Part shown: piece after piece, positions 63,536-64,000 of the stretch
How positions within the stretch are numbered: the first letter of the stretch is position 1
Layout: each line of letters opens with the position of its first letter
Source: Planctomycetota bacterium
Lineage (GTDB): Bacteria > Planctomycetota > UBA1135
NCBI GenBank assembly: GCA_018671175.1
Contig: JABHIE010000018.1
Coordinates: 62,001-126,000, forward strand
Direction of reading: 5' to 3'
Length of the DNA: 64,000 nucleotides
Position numbers and translations under genes: made by a program
Notes under the pieces: generated by a model
What the model saw: the letters and a program-made list of their open reading frames with translations, nothing else
Told to the model about the DNA's origin: nothing
Database searches by the model: none

Positions 63536-64000
63536 ATGGAATCCCTTTACCTCGACCACGCGGCCACCGCGCCTGTTTTGCCCGACGCACTTTCTGCATT
63601 CGAAAGTGCCGCGCGTGAGCATTTTGCAAACCCCGGTTCTTTACACCAAGCAGGTGCTGATGCCGCACGCCTCCTCGAAAAATCTCGCGCCAGTCTGCAA
63701 AAATCCATGGGCGCAGAGCGTTATCAAATCGTTTTCGTCGGCACTGGCACCGAGGCCAATTTTCTAGGCATTCAAGGTTTGGCGCGATCTGCGGCTCAAG
63801 CGGCGGCAGGCAACGGGTCAGCAAAGCCAAATCGCATCCTCTATGGGGCGGCCGAACATCCGGCTGCGCGTGAAGCCGCCTGCCGACTGCGAGCCGAGGG
63901 CTTCCAAGTCGAGAGCATCCCTGTTGATTCTCAGGGTTTGATTTCCGCTGACTCACTCGCTCAACAACTCAGCAATGATGTCGCGCTCGTCACCATTCAA
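63536..64000 (+). CDS. Cysteine desulfurase (partial, NifS/IscS-like)
   Basis: The frame opens at ATG 63536 and runs off the right edge after 155 codons. It begins 'MESLYLDHAATAPVLPDA', and has 'FANPGSLHQAGADAARLLE' and 'FVGTGTEANFLGIQGL', the PLP-phosphate-binding loop of class V aminotransferases. 'AAEHPAAREA' carries the conserved His. It supplies sulfur for Fe-S clusters or thiocofactors; the catalytic Cys and Lys lie beyond the edge. The divergent aminopeptidase starts 56 bases away. Confidence 0.9.
   Translation, partial: MESLYLDHAATAPVLPDALSAFESAAREHFANPGSLHQAGADAARLLEKSRASLQKSMGAERYQIVFVGTGTEANFLGIQGLARSAAQAAAGNGSAKPNRILYGAAEHPAAREAACRLRAEGFQVESIPVDSQGLISADSLAQQLSNDVALVTIQ

Noticed and set aside
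1-64000. tRNA, rRNA or CRISPR arrays
   Set aside because: No clover-leaf pattern, no GTTCGAATC-type T loop in context, and no regularly spaced repeats were found; spacers between genes are mostly too short.

Overview
The window is densely coded DNA from an aerobic, Gram-negative-type bacterium. Several features point away from the well-studied Proteobacteria: an alternative complex III operon joined to a caa3-type oxidase, several lipoprotein signal sequences, two sulfatase-fold proteins, a TMTC-like membrane glycosyltransferase with TPRs, bS21, and many gene starts that have a -10-like hexamer but no Shine-Dalgarno. A member of the Planctomycetota or a related phylum would fit, but no marker gene here settles this.

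Layout. 1-3345 (minus): a four-gene overlapping cassette (TPR protein, PqqD-like carrier, ATP-grasp enzyme, secreted TPR protein). 3580-7954 (plus): a lipoprotein, then Sco, DUF420, dihaem cytochrome c, CtaA and CtaB, which are copper and haem A maturation functions. 7987-21487 (minus): actA-B-C-DE-F, a small membrane protein, sco, then cytochrome c oxidase subunits II, I, III, IV, a second subunit III and a small membrane protein; this encodes a quinol:cytochrome c oxidoreductase and its terminal oxidase. 21600-27009 (minus): lipoyl synthase, E1 alpha, E1 beta, E2 and a second E1 alpha of a 2-oxoacid dehydrogenase. 27034-31906 (minus): a sigma-70 factor with an N-terminal CX2C-X7-CX2C motif, a HAD hydrolase and MutS.

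31966-36008 (plus): a lipoprotein set (COG3014-like, two YcfL-like, LpoB-like), then an acyl-CoA dehydrogenase. 36067-44774: AlkA-like glycosylase, a galactokinase-like GHMP protein, a monohaem FN3-like lipoprotein, a sulfatase-fold lipoprotein, SulP transporter, IspG and a radical SAM protein. 44764-46994: a thioesterase, a decayed IS3-type transposase, an alpha/beta hydrolase and an unknown protein. 47063-56744: AddB, AddA, a pseudouridine synthase, bS21 and RecD2, mostly double-strand-break repair. 56773-62024 (minus): beta-ketoacyl synthase, membrane sulfatase-fold protein and GT-C/TPR protein as one overlapping operon. 62070-64000: secreted Xaa-Pro aminopeptidase and the start of a cysteine desulfurase.

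Most attractive for follow-up are the PqqD/ATP-grasp/TPR cassette at the left end, the cysteine-motif sigma factor with a palindrome over its promoter, the apparent leaderless gene starts, and the two threonine-nucleophile sulfatase-fold proteins. No tRNA, rRNA or CRISPR array was seen.
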